Of a stretch of 64,000 bases of DNA, positions 1 through 12,410 are shown piece by piece (positions within the stretch are counted from its first letter, which is position 1; every line of letters starts with the position of its first letter). The notes beneath the pieces were generated by a model. The model worked only from the letters and a program-made list of their open reading frames with translations, did not search any database and was not told the DNA's origin. The DNA is from Anisakis pegreffii (lineage: Eukaryota; Nematoda; Chromadorea; Rhabditida; Anisakidae): the NCBI GenBank assembly GCA_035041965.1, contig JAPYMA010000127.1, positions 170,013-234,012 of the forward strand, in the 5' to 3' direction. A program made the translations under genes and the position numbers.

Positions 1-6
1 TCATGA

Positions 7-58
7 AAGAAGTCAACGAATTATCTGTACTGGAAGACAGATAATTCGTTGACTTCTT
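7..58. repeat. Perfect 22-bp inverted repeat (hairpin)
   Basis: Bases 7-28 are the exact reverse complement of 37-58, with an 8-base loop. The arm carries the word GTCAACGAATTATCTGT. It could be the end of a foldback transposon cut by the window edge or a stand-alone hairpin. A short direct repeat (ATCTAAAATGTGA, twice between 61 and 93) follows immediately. Confidence 0.85.
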
Positions 59-984
59 GAAATCTAAAATGTGACTTCAAATCTAAAATGTGATCGAATA
101 TGAGCTTTATCCAGTATTCGACATGTTTTGATACCGTTATATTCGACTGTTTCTACGGCTGTGACGAATTTTGAGAATCTTTATGAAAATGAAATCAAAA
201 TTTGATCCAACTCAGGACTTCTAGGGAATAGAGATGGGATTTTTGAATGTGCCGCGGAAAGGAAATGAAGGGAAACACAATATCACCTAGCCGCTTTAGC
301 AACGGCACTTGAGACGTCTGAGCATTTAATCCAATCCAGATACTGCGGATGAAATATTGTGAAAGGATACGAATGTTCATCAACAACAATGTACTCATAA
401 TTCAGCGTATGTGCCACATGAATGGCCGAATACACGATCATATTTCACGTCACCACAAAAACAAACAAACCAACGGATATGGATTTTTGCTTGTGATTTA
501 TTGAACAAAGAAAATGTGCACTCTTACCTAGTGAGCGATTCAACGACGACGACGATGAAGAACTCGAACTGGACGATAAGTGTGCAATGGCAGGAGTAAC
601 CAATCAACCGCAAAATTTTCCACTTGATTAGGAAGGGCTCAACTCATGACTGTCAAGCATTCGTAAAGCGTATCATTAAGCAGCGGTTTTTTCCTACAAA
701 ACCCTAGCGAAAACCAGAACATTCGTTATGATCGATTGAGTGTTTTAAAGCTGAGCGATAAAAACACAATAGAATCATGCGACTATCTTATGACCGGCAT
801 GATGCAGACAAAAACCAACAACAACGCTAAGCAGTAATCTGATTGATCATCAAATGATGGATGTCTCCATGGGTGTTTGCGTTTGTCGATCACTTCGATG
901 TATTTACGCAGATGTGCATCGTATCAACATGCAATCATGCAAAGTACCATTTCGGACAAAAAAAATTTCATAAATACAATACGA

Positions 985-1013
985 CATCCATCCATCCATC
1001 CATCCATCCATCC
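985..1013. repeat. (CCAT)n microsatellite
   Basis: About seven uninterrupted tetranucleotide units. Translation of this tract gives artificial SIHPSIHP repeats in open frames, which are not a gene. Confidence 0.95.
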
Positions 1014-4000
1014 CAAAACAGACGGATCGCTTGCACAAAAAAATCACACAGATGTACTGTACTCATCACAATTGAATTCATTCCGTTAGTGTCGTCGTAC
1101 AAATCGCATTATTTCCGTAACTGTCACATTCGATCAACCACATTCGTATTCCTCGTAAATTTCAGTGTCTCCATCACCATCAATCTGAGCTCACAATCAA
1201 CAGCCAACAAAGGGCTATTTTTGAATGCATGAACACAGGCCATACATCCAAATGTGTCATAACAACAAGAAATCCAACAACGAAACTGCGAATTTTCGGG
1301 TTGTTTAAGCATGGAGGGCACTGACTCTGTGAAGGAACTCAGCATGCATTGTGAACTTCAGCCGTATGCAGAAACGTTGAACCGAACATCGTTGCTGACG
1401 ATCAGTCTGAGGTTTCCTAGTAACGGCTTTCGGAAGGAGATAATTCAACAAAGTACATAAGGATGCACAGAAGACGATATGCTGCAATAAGCTTATTACA
1501 GAAGTTGGCATTGCCATCTGTTTAATAGGTGTTCTCAAAGCTCAATTCACTAATGCGACGACCTAATTGACAAGTCACAAAAAATTTTTCAAGCAAGCGA
1601 ATTCCTTACGGAAGTTTTCGCAATGTCATAAAACTTCATTAGACGTTCCTGGATTGATGTCCTTGACGTTACAAACCGTGACAATTTATGCAGTCAATTA
1701 AGGGCCATTGAAGTAAGTGGCTGACTATGAAAAGAGCAGCTAAAATCGCTCGATATTGTCCACTACACGCATACTTGATTAACTCCTAAGGCGTAAACAG
1801 CAAACAACGACTCACGGCAACAAATCATTCGTGTTCAGAGTGCATTCAGTGAATTTATGAGAAACAATTGACTGAAATATGTACATCTACCAAAAGAGGC
1901 TAGCACGTAAGCCTTCGAATGAGAATAAACTAAAAATTGAAAAATAATAACGACAGTGCTGACGGTGTTAGGTTCATTGCTTATGTTAACATATGGTCAT
2001 AAAAGTGAACAGCACTGCAGAGAGGTGGAACAAATGCGTAGAGGCAACGAATGAGGAGAGATCCGTTGGGAATTGAGGAAGAATAGCGACGGTGATGTTT
2101 GAAGTGTCAGCAAAGAAAGACCGAATGGATGGATCTTCATCGGTCGGTCCTTAACACCCGAAAAAGATAACCAGCATAAGTGGTACTTGCGATTGATAGA
2201 GACGTTGGAACATTAAGTTTAAATACTTGACTGAATGAAGAGAACGTTTTAGGAAATACAATAGATTTCTTGAGAGAGCTGAAGAGAAACAGCAATCCAA
2301 AAAGTTGACGGATGAGAGGAAAAGCAAACAAAGGCGATTTTAAGCATCCTACGAATCAATCATTCAGGTGCGAACAATATTCTGGAAAATAGATAGAAGG
2401 GAGTTGGAGGAGTGGTGAAACGTCGAATGAGAATGGGATGGATGATCGAATGACACGAAAGGGAATACGGCCGTGGATAGAGGATTTGAAATGGGAAGAG
2501 AGCAACAAAACTGGCAGCCAACATTGCAGGAGCGGAAATATAATATGCATAAATAAATAGACAGGGAAAAGCGAACGTGAAATTTATGGCATTTTGAGTG
2601 TTGTGTTTGTTTAACAATGGTACTCAATTGACAGCAGCAGACACGTCGAATCGCAACAACGATGAGCTGAGCTCGTTTGTACGTTTAGCACTTTAAACAA
2701 TATTACAATTTATGAGCAAGCAAGCAGGCAGGCGATCCCACAGCAATTCAACGTCGAATGGCGACAATTCAAAGAGTTAACTTAAACGTGAATTCATCAT
2801 TTCTTTTGGATGCTTACGTTTTGCACTAACAAATCAATTTGTACAATCAGTTAAAAAATATCACGTCGAATTGTCGCGTGAATAGAATAGAGCACTGATT
2901 CCGTTCAAGACAATCAACGACGAAACCGATAGTAAGAGTCAAACGATCATCTTAACGAAACGTTCTCTCGAATGAGCGAATTTAAATTTTGCACAACTCT
3001 CAATGATTCATTTCAATGAGTTTGTTCAGAGAAACGTTTGATTTCCAAACAAGAACATTCACATGAAGACCATTAAACAGGGTATAGTTTAGGGACAAAT
3101 GCAACTCTTTCGCTACCCTACCGCGGAAGTACTACAAACAAAAACGTTTTTGTAACCAACGAACGGTAAGAAGGAATCTCAAAGAGAGCTTTAACAAAAC
3201 TTGGGATATCATAAGATAATGTGATTTCAGACAACCACCGAAGTTTTTTCGCCAAATGCAAAAAGTTCTTTATATTTTAGCCTTAAATATAAATAACCAA
3301 GTGAGTAATATTGTTTCAAATGCGGAAAGTCAATCAGTCTCATTTACCAGACTCATATTCCCAAACAGAAGTGAATATGAATCGATACAAATGTGCCATA
3401 TTGACAGTAGAAAAATTCTTGTAAAGCGATGTTCTCAAATTTCCATGTTCTCATGAGCATCTATCAATATTGTCATGGTGAGAAGAGTGAATTTGTTTCT
3501 TACTCATCGATTGCAAATCTGAACATATGCATGATGCGCATTCATGCACGTGCAATATTGCCCATCTCGATTTCAACAAAAAAATGGCAAACGCTTGAAG
3601 AATGGATGATGATGCGAGGAATTCTATTGATAAAAGTGAACTCATCTATCTCATGAAACGTCCGTCACTTGATTCAGCGAATTTGTCATATGTTGACCCT
3701 CTAGCGTCACACTTGCTTGACACCACTGGTAAGTTACTTTCGGAAATTCATGTGGAATGTTTTGGAACATAGAGTCTGGTTAATGAGATTGACTTTCCGC
3801 AGTTGTAACGATATTACACACTTGGTTACTCACTATCAGATAGAATACTGAGGGATAAGGAATGCTTTGGGCAGTAAGCAGAGCCCGAAAAATTTTACTG
3901 ACGAAATCGACATGAACCAGAATAAATGAACCATTCAGTGGCCGCAACTATAATTTGTGAAAGCGGATCACTTGTCAGTAGAAAGGTTGTTGGAGAACGA

Positions 4001-4500
4001 ACGCAGTGGAACTTATCACCATTTGCGAATGCTGTCGATCAAATTTAATTCACAATCTCCATACAATGCCTTATTCGAATGGCTTTGCGCAAGGGTATGT
4101 GCAATTTGTTCAGCTGCAATGTGAACATTATCAATCTTCATTCGGAAAACACATTCGAAATGTCATTATTCGCGATTCTCCGCTGAATGCAGAAAGGGTA
4201 AATTCCCGGAAAAAATTCGAGTGGAAGCGAAAAATTCTCGTTTCAGAGATCCAGTTTCTGGTGAAAATTCGGTTCTTTCAAAGAGAGAAGGAGAAGAAAA
4301 TTGATACCGAACACAACAAATAACGCTGCTTTTCGTTTGTCGAAGAAATTGAGAGGAACGTTTTACTCATTCATTTTCGCACGCCAACTCAAATCCATCA
4401 GGTTTTATGCATAAATATATTATGCATTTCATTTCTGCCGTATCATTCCCACGGATTTACCTAAAGCAAACGAATTTTCACTTCACCAATTACTTTGTAC

Positions 4501-4708
4501 TAGAGTTGGGTCTGCGGTCATTGAGTTGCGGTAACCCGCAAATTTTGGTCGGAGACCACCGACTGATTTTCAATAGATCTTATAAACCGGTGGTCGCTGA
4601 CCACAACCGACGGAGACTCTTCGTTCGTGGCTTCGATTAGCGTATTTCGATTAGGACCGATTGAAACAGAAATATGCCTATCGGTGGCCACCGGCAGGAC
4701 GCTCATGG
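4501..4708. mobile_element. Possible hAT-like MITE remnant
   Basis: The left edge TAGAGTTGGGTC resembles hAT-type termini. It is flanked by CTTTGTAC on the left and CACTGTAC on the right (6 of 8 matches), as expected for a decayed 8-bp target duplication. The interior is full of short palindromes built on GGTCGG and CCGACC, like the elements at 43446 and 56387. The right terminus matches the left poorly, so the boundaries are tentative. Confidence 0.35.
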
Positions 4709-6151
4709 CACTGTACAGTCAATGCTGTTGCTTGTTGCTCTATAATCCGATGGATTCGCCTTGGCTTCTTTGCAGATATGCAGAACATTTCGACAACAAC
4801 AACAACAACAATTCAAGATCAATACCTTTGAAAGCATTGAACCTGTGATCATAAGCTCTCGGCGTTGCTTTGTACCTGTCGTTTGATTCAAGTCAGAAAA
4901 GAGGTGATAATTCGATTTGAGTGAGAATGACATTTGAATAGTTATCATTAGACTGACATGGTATTTATTAGAAAATCAGCATTATATATCACAATGTTTC
5001 ACAGTAACAAATAAAAACACTTTTAAGGCATCAATTACAGAGAAACGGATATTTCCGAAGAAACAATGAATATACATCTGACAATAAAACGAACAATACA
5101 AATGATAACATGAGATGCTCAGCTGAAACGCATCGATGCATCATTTTTGTTCAACAAAAACAACAACGAAATAAACATCTTGAGTTAAAGCAAATGAAGA
5201 TATCAAATGAAGAAAGTTAGGCTGAACTGTTCGGCAACATTTCACAAGTAACGTAAATTACAGTTAGCACAAAATCCAGATCATTCGAATGCAACAGAAA
5301 AAAAATTGAGATCCACGAATGCAACAGTTAAGGTTACATTCGAACTGTGAGACAATGTTCACAACGTTCTGATTGTTCTAAAACCGAGACTGACTGTTGA
5401 AATTCGAAGTTTTCTACACTAGCTGATATTGTTGGAATGCTACGCAAAAAAATTGTTACAGTTAATGAAAAGCAATGAATCGTAGTGGTTTACTGGAAAT
5501 AAAACATTCGACAAGCATCTGCAGCGATAATAGAAGCAGCATAGTGCTGTGCGAAACGAGATTCTTGAAAATGAACGGAATTATTCGAAACAAAACATAA
5601 CAAAGATGCAATAAATTATGTACAATGGTGGCCATTATCGTGCTAATCACTGATCGCCTTTAACGCGTTAGCGCGTGTCAGCTCAATGACAATTAATTTT
5701 TTTCATCAGTGAGTTGATCCGCTAATAATATTATTTCAGCAGAACTCCTTATTGGTAACTTTCTTTTTTAGCGCTATCAATAAATGATAGTTGCTGGTAG
5801 TCTTTTTTCACAGGCCTTTTATTGAGCCGTTTTTTTTAAAACTTCTGTTAATCCTTTAATGTTGTTCCTAAAAGAAATGTTGATTTTTTACACATACAGG
5901 ATATTCTATACTCTAGTGCTGTAACACAGAATTTATCCGAACGATCAACTCGATCGCAAATAGTGAACTTCAGACAACCCGAGGTATGGCTTTCGATAAC
6001 ACAGAGCACTGTCTATATCAAAACATCAACGCTTTGGTGTCATAATAACTTTTTCATCAGTGTACCCAACATTGACTGTATTTCCTAAACACAATAATAA
6101 AGATATATAAATAATTAGACTATAAGCTGATGAAGTGGTATATTATTAATT

Positions 6152-9100
6152 CTAGGCTGAATTTTGCTCCAATAATTCTTTATGATTACTCGATCCCGTT
6201 TCGTCAATATTCTTCGAAAGTGCTACTGTTGAAGGCGACGTCGTCAATTCCAGTCTAACATCGCTTGCCCAGTCTTGCACTTTGGCTGAAAATACTCCAA
6301 ATTGTATGCTCAGCACAAGACAAATGAGAGTCGATGCATTCACAAGGGAGCATGAAATCATGATAATCCCAGATTCTCTAGAATATCAGTGAATCAGCGA
6401 ATCATGAATCGTCACAAAATTTCGTCACCGATATGTCGGTTTTTCAAATTAGTCCACAAAATCTCTAAAAAGTTCATTACCTGAACCACAGATTTGGAAA
6501 AATATCCCGGTGATGATGAGCACAGACACCATGATACCAAACACAATGCGCCATTCGGAAAGGTCACTCTAAAAGAAAAAAAATATGTTTCTAATGTGGT
6601 CAACGAGCGAGATAAAACTATTAAACAATCATGATTTTGCATTTTATGATCGATGTTCATCTCGTTAGAGCTTTCGAATGAACGATTGAAGTGTCGCGCA
6701 AAAGGCACGGTTTCTAAAAGGACCATTCAATTACTAGTATTTACCTTAAGCAGGTCGATCACTCGAAAAAAATATTCCCCAGATAACCATTCGCTCTTCA
6801 GTGCTAAGTAACAACAACTAGGTAATTTCTCAACATAATTAAACTAACACATATTCGGAGCTGATCACAGAACAATCTCGGAGTAAGGACAGAAAAGTAC
6901 CTTTTTGGTGATAACTCCTATCAGATAAGGCGATGCCACGGATGCAATTGTCGCCCATAAACGGCAGAACGCAGCCACTGAAGACGTATACTTTGGAGCA
7001 ATGCACACGATACTGAAATTTCTTCTGTGAGCAATCAAATTTCTTAGGTTAGCAAGGAAAATAACGAACAACTGCCTCAAAAACAGTCTTTTCACCAAGG
7101 GTATTCACATCATCAATACGGACGTGCCCCAGTATCCACCGAGGAGCTCACCAACGCGCATACCTCATCAGAACAAAGTTTAAGTTGTGGGAACTTGCTG
7201 AAGGGCTTAAATGCAAAGTAGACGGAAAGCGATACAGTCAAAATACTCTCTGCTAGAATGTACCTCGTATTGTAGCCAGGGATGTAACCGGATAAAATAG
7301 CCATTGCTAAGCAAACGAACGTTACGGCTAGCCACTGGTGGGCGCAATCGAGAAATATCAGCGCACCGTAGCAGAATGCACCACCGAAGGAGGCTGCAAA
7401 TGTTCATTGTGAGCGATTCAATTCAGTCTCGTGATCGAATGAAAATCACAAGCGATTAGTAATCGAGAGCACTCTTCGACTGATGACTTCAAGAAGAATT
7501 AAAAATTAAAAAATCAATGGCTGAAAAGTAAATGAACTCACCAATCAAATTGCATATTTTAGTGACGTAAGTCACGCCACAACCATGACGTTTCCCCCGG
7601 TCAGCTAGGCTAGCGAATATCACTTTGCTGATAAGTTGACAGATGAACGGCATCGCTGATAACACTCCGTTCTGTGAACACCTTTTCGTTGTAGTTATTT
7701 ATTTATTTATTCACTCACAAAGAATTACAACAGGTTAAAGTGAAACACTGCGTACATAACGGTTTGCAGACATTAATTAACTGCATTAATTAACCGAAAG
7801 TAGTACGTATACTCGTCACAATAATCTATTCAAGCAGAGCGCTAAATAATTTACGACTGAATTCAAGACTGAAACCGAGAAAATTTAATGTCCGCACACT
7901 TCATTTATCGCTCAGCAATTGAATTCCTACTGAAATTGAACGGAGTAACGAGGAGAGATCGTGTAAAAGAGTGATGCAACTGCGATTAAAAACAAACCGA
8001 TGTTAGATCCATATTGAGAACAGTGCGATAATATAACGGCAAATAAGTGACCGTACCAACGATAACGAACGATTGACACATCGAACTCATCGCTGTTGAC
8101 CATACGGTCATCGATGTCAATAACTTCGACCACGGCGTAACCTGGCACATCAATTCGGTGATATGTTACTATTTCCTCTTCCGAACATCACTTCAGAATT
8201 TGTCCAATTTCTTGAACAGTTCAAGAAATGCTACGGAAAAACAAGCAGCATAAGTCGAACGCTTTATTGGCATGTTTGCATCTTTACCCTTTTGAAAAAG
8301 AAAATTGTGGAATTAGAATAGAAGCACACCGGAGTGATTCGCTTTTGACCACGTCCCTCGACGGTTCCTGTGATATGGGCCAATTCAGCATCTGTTATCC
8401 TTTTGGCTGACGTCGGAACATCTTTCACGAATATCCACCAACCAATACATAAGCCAACACCGAATAAGCCTTAAATTCCGAACTCGATTAACGAACAATT
8501 TCGTTCAACGGTTGATAGCAGTCTCAGACTATAACCCGCATGATTTTTTGAATTGATCAATATGCAATTATCCATCTAACTACGATCATTTTCTCTTCAC
8601 TTCGAAAAAATTGAATTGATTGTTCTATTATTGATTTTGATCACACATCTCGAATGCTAAACCAAAGAAAACTCTAAAATTGAAGAACATTGAGGTACAT
8701 CTGATAACGATATGAGCAATTTTCTCGATGAGTTCAATTAGAGCTGAATGAGAATGGCATGTTACCGTGGAGGTAAAATGCGGTAGGCCAACCGTCCAAT
8801 ATCTGCACTTGACACAGTTCGGCAGTGAAGAACATTGCAAAGATAACTGATAACTGCAAAATGTTGCTTCGTTTTCTATTGAATTTCAATAAAATGTCAA
8901 ATTTAGACTTACACAACGCAACAATAGTTTCAGTTGATGATAATTACTCCCGGAATGGGATGACTAACGAATGTGACAACAATTTGACAATTTGTGGGCT
9001 TTGCATGTATTCCTAGAGCAAAGTATAACGACGATATAATTTAGTGATTGTGGTCACGAATCAAAGACAACGTTAAAGTGAAGTTACCTGATTACCAGTC

Positions 9101-11477
9101 GTGGCGATCGCCACAGCGGTACTCTTCTCATGAGGTGGGAACCAATGTGCAATAAGAACACTCATACACGGTACCAAAACACCTTGACCACAACCCATCA
9201 TGAAGCGAATAAACATCAGTGCGTATGCACCAAGTGTGTAAGAAATCAATGGTGTCAGTAAAGAACCGACAACGTTAATCACTGCACCAGCTTGAACCAC
9301 AGAAGTTGCACCGAATCGATCGCATAAATAGCCTGAAATACCATCACATCACCGTATCGCAACTGGCACGAAGATGCAAATAATCTTCATATTATGCAAA
9401 ATCATTCATTACTGGAGCAATTTCTGCAGTTTATGATTGTAGTATTGTCCCGCAGAATCTTCAATGGTGTTTTTTCTTTATACAGCGATTTATTTGAAAA
9501 TATTCATGGCGATTTTGATGTGCTTTGATAGTTGGGCCAGAGAGGCGTTAACGCTCGCTCAAACGTTTCGGGGATTAATTCAACAGCTGATCTCATTGTG
9601 ATGCATTCGATATAATCTACGAACAAAAAACTCTCGCATTCGAACAGCGAATTATTTCTAAGCTCTACCTACGTGCGCAAAAGTGATTTGCAGAAAAAGA
9701 AGTTTCCGGGTTTCTGAGCTTCAAAGAAAAAACACTACTACAATGAATTTGAAGAATGGCGCAGCTATTATAGAAACACTTTACTACTGCAGTCGTGGCG
9801 CAATCTTTCTACTTCAGTAGATTCCGTTTGATAATTTCTATGCTGCGAGTATTTGATGATGAAAACAAATCATCAGGTAATGATGACCTACTTCCTGGTA
9901 TGACAACAAATAAGCCACCGGCATAAAATGATGCAAAAATCCACGCTTGCTCTTTTGCGGTCCACACCAATTTCCCATTCTGTAAAACAAGAGAAACTTA
10001 GAGAAACGTTTTTTCAATGTTTGCCTCTGCCGTACGTTTCGTTTGCGAACGAATGGAACTTAAATGAAACCGACAAAGTGTGATAAACGCGCACTTTTTG
10101 ACATTACATCGCAATAAATCAACTCTAAATGGATGAACTTTTACGTGTTGATTTTTGAGTTATTTTGAAGTTAAGAAGTATTCATAAGAGCATCAGTAAA
10201 TGTGACGGGCGATGAGAGACGTGAACCAATTGTTTGGCTGCGAATTTCATTCATCACACGAAATGAATGAAGCACCGTTCTCAAATAAGTTTTTAAACAA
10301 CGCCTCGATGCTTTATGATGTGCGATAAAAAGCTCAACTACTCACATAACTCTTCCGACCACGAGATGGTAATTTTTTGCACGTAGGTGGCAAATTGATC
10401 GTTGATTCATTGTTTGTTTCATGTTCGTCAGCACTTGAGTTGGTTGAAATTATAGATGGTCGAATCTGAGAGGTGCCTGTAATGAACAAATGCTACTACC
10501 TGATGCATTCTATGGTAATCAATGAAGAGAATTTCAACACGAAACGATTCCGATAGAAACGATTGCATCTCAATTGATGCGTCTAAGATGATTTGTCGTA
10601 ACAGCAGCGTTATGGCTGTAGTGAGTTAGCCGAAATACTGAAGTGAGTTAGCCGGAAGAATTCAAACTGTCAATGTGATCGATTCCGAATTTGAATAAGA
10701 ATTGCAATGAGCCAGAATGAGAAAGTGTTGATTTTGGGGTATGAACACGTCTAGAGATAATGGAGTATTGAATTCAGTAGTGGTTTGTGTTGAAAAATTA
10801 CCCACTGAAACAGCTACGCTTAAAAGTGCTCTCTTAAACTGAGTTCTCAGTTTAACACATTCGCAAAAGAGTAATCTGAAAATACTCGTGATGTATTGAT
10901 CTGAATACTGCTCAAGTATCCTATCAATCACTTGAAAATATTTGGTGATTTTGATGTTCGTTTACGATTGGCACTGAAACTTGTCCAATTTCAATGATAC
11001 ATTTCTCGAATGATTTGTCATTTCGCATCAGCGTTTCAATCAAAATAAAATGAAAAACACACAGCTACACTGTGAATGAATGCAGTGAATTCATCGGTTG
11101 TTTTCACATTCCAACGTAAATGCGAATTGTAAACAGTGACAAAGTGCTGATAAAACCTTCCGAACATAACAAATTTGTGTGTTTAGCTGTATGAACGTAT
11201 GAAAAATGACATAGATCAACGATTTGAATGAGCAACACTTCACTTTTCTTCTGCCGTTACTTCAAAATAACAAGGATAACAACAACAAACTTCCTTTACC
11301 AGTTTTTGATTGTAATTCGACGACGGCCGTCCTATTCACCATACATACCATGGCCATATTCAAATTGCTCCTCATTAGACCCTCAATGCAAAGTGCAGCC
11401 GCCAACAGAATGGCAATCCAAATGCGTACGTTATGAAGAGTCCAAAGGTCGGTTGAATGATGGCGTTGTTTCTCCAT
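6152..11477 (-). CDS. SLC17-family organic anion transporter (MFS)
   Basis: Twelve-exon gene, about 565 residues: 11477-11300, 10476-10346, 9979-9892, 9332-9088, 8853-8766, 8469-8330, about 8175-7942, 7671-7542, 7393-7264, 7012-6901, 6568-6481, 6285-6152. Splice phases agree throughout except at exons 6-8. Features follow SLC17 order: TM1 around residues 18-40 ending in RSNLNMAMVCM; a first loop (60-105) with NSS and NES glycosylation sites; SFYAGG and an MFS motif-A-like YLCDRFGA (135-142); then GQGVLVPCM and HWFPPHEKS. Later come NGVLSAMPF (369-377), ADRGKRHG, and CIAPKYTSS with SPYLIG. The C-terminus is hydrophilic. The family carries organic anions (glutamate, sialic acid, nucleotides, phosphate) across vesicular or plasma membranes; substrate cannot be read here. 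Exon 7 boundaries are uncertain: its acceptor is weak, and the best-looking donor (after 7932) would shift the frame into exon 8. Confidence 0.92.
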
Positions 11478-11640
11478 TATTCAATGTATTTTCTGTTTGT
11501 GCTCTCCAGCGAAACTTACTGCAAGAGTCTCACATAAATATGTGAGCCATAGATATTGTGCTGATTGCTCATAATCGTTATATGACAAATTGACAATTGA
11601 GAGCATCAACCAACATCGAATACTTCACGACGATATAGAA

Positions 11641-11710
11641 CTATATTAGGAAATTGATATATGCAGAACGGCAGCGATGTGCCGTTCTGCATATCAAATT
11701 CTTAATATAG
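11641..11710. repeat. Long imperfect inverted repeat
   Basis: Left arm 11641-11673 pairs with right arm 11680-11710 around a 6-base loop. The inner part, ATATGCAGAACGGCA against TGCCGTTCTGCATAT, is perfect. The outer part, CTATATTAGG against TTAATATAG, is imperfect. The whole 70-base segment would fold into one hairpin, in the pattern of a small foldback MITE or a miRNA-like precursor. Confidence 0.85.
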
Positions 11711-11744
11711 TTTTAAGGCTATAATTAGGATTTACAATTACTTA

Positions 11745-11790
11745 TTCGATTTCCCGTTACGCAGAATTTGAGGCATAACGGGAAATCGAA
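11745..11790. repeat. 15-bp perfect inverted repeat
   Basis: TTCGATTTCCCGTTA at 11745-11759 is the exact reverse complement of 11776-11790, with a 16-base loop. It lies only 35 bases beyond the preceding hairpin, so the two may be parts of one element. Confidence 0.85.
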
Positions 11791-12054
11791 TCAGTTCGGA
11801 ATTATAATTATTCATTATCAACACGAAGGCATTTTTACGGCTATAATCGTGATTAGATGTACAGTCACGTTTCACGGATTCTCTGGATGACGGCATGCCT
11901 CTGCAACCTTCACTGTGACTTTTCGAACGAACATGCTCAACCCTTGGAACTTCTCTCAAAATCATGTTTGAATCAGTGTGCGAGACATTTATTGCGCTAG
12001 TTGGATGATGTTTCTCTTCAGGAAGTATTTCATCGAAATTCTGAATGAATTAGG

Positions 12055-12078
12055 CATGATCAAGGAGTCTTGATCATG
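12055..12078. repeat. Palindrome flanked by direct repeats
   Basis: CATGATCAAG and CTTGATCATG form a perfect 10-bp stem with a 4-base loop. The words GAATTAGGC directly before the stem and again just after it form a short direct repeat. Confidence 0.8.
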
Positions 12079-12300
12079 AATTAGGCGTTCTGTATACAAA
12101 AGATTTGGAATGAATTAAGGCGACTGTTGGTTTCACTCAACGGTTATTTAGTGCCTCCGAAACGCTATTCCTCTTATTTTTGTCATCGATTACGATTGAG
12201 AAAGCCTTACTCGCCGCTCGAAAAAATTTCTTACACACTGATGGTGAAGGCGTTGATCGATGTCCTTATTAATTATTTCCTTATATATTTTTTCCTATAT

Positions 12301-12410
12301 TTCCTTCTATTTCCTTATTAATTAATTAACAGTCGAATTCCTTATTATTTATTTCCTTTTTTTCTTACATTTCCTTATCAATTAATTAATAGTCGGATTC
12401 CTTATTAAAT
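12301..12410. repeat. Diverged 60-bp tandem repeat, almost two copies
   Basis: The word CCTTAT(T/C)AATTAATTAA occurs in both copies, followed by TAGTCG or CAGTCG and ATTCCTTATTA, with a period of exactly 60 bases. TTCCTT-rich sequence continues upstream to about 12280. The open frame starting downstream at 12409 begins inside this repeat, which argues against it being a gene. Confidence 0.8.

Larger units (their letters stand above)
61..6151. other. Gene-poor stretch, no supported gene
   Basis: AT-rich sequence with many scattered stops. Open frames here are short, of low-complexity composition, and lack a chain of phase-compatible splice sites. It holds a CCAT microsatellite (985-1013), an AAC run near 4795-4810 and a possible MITE (4501-4708). 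Because the SLC17 gene runs toward this region on the minus strand, its 3' UTR probably occupies the last few hundred bases before 6152; a minus-strand AATAAA (read as TTTATT on plus) lies near 5818. Confidence 0.6.

Noticed and set aside
861..1232. 123-codon open frame near the left end
   Set aside because: Includes the translated CCAT microsatellite; no motif or splice evidence.
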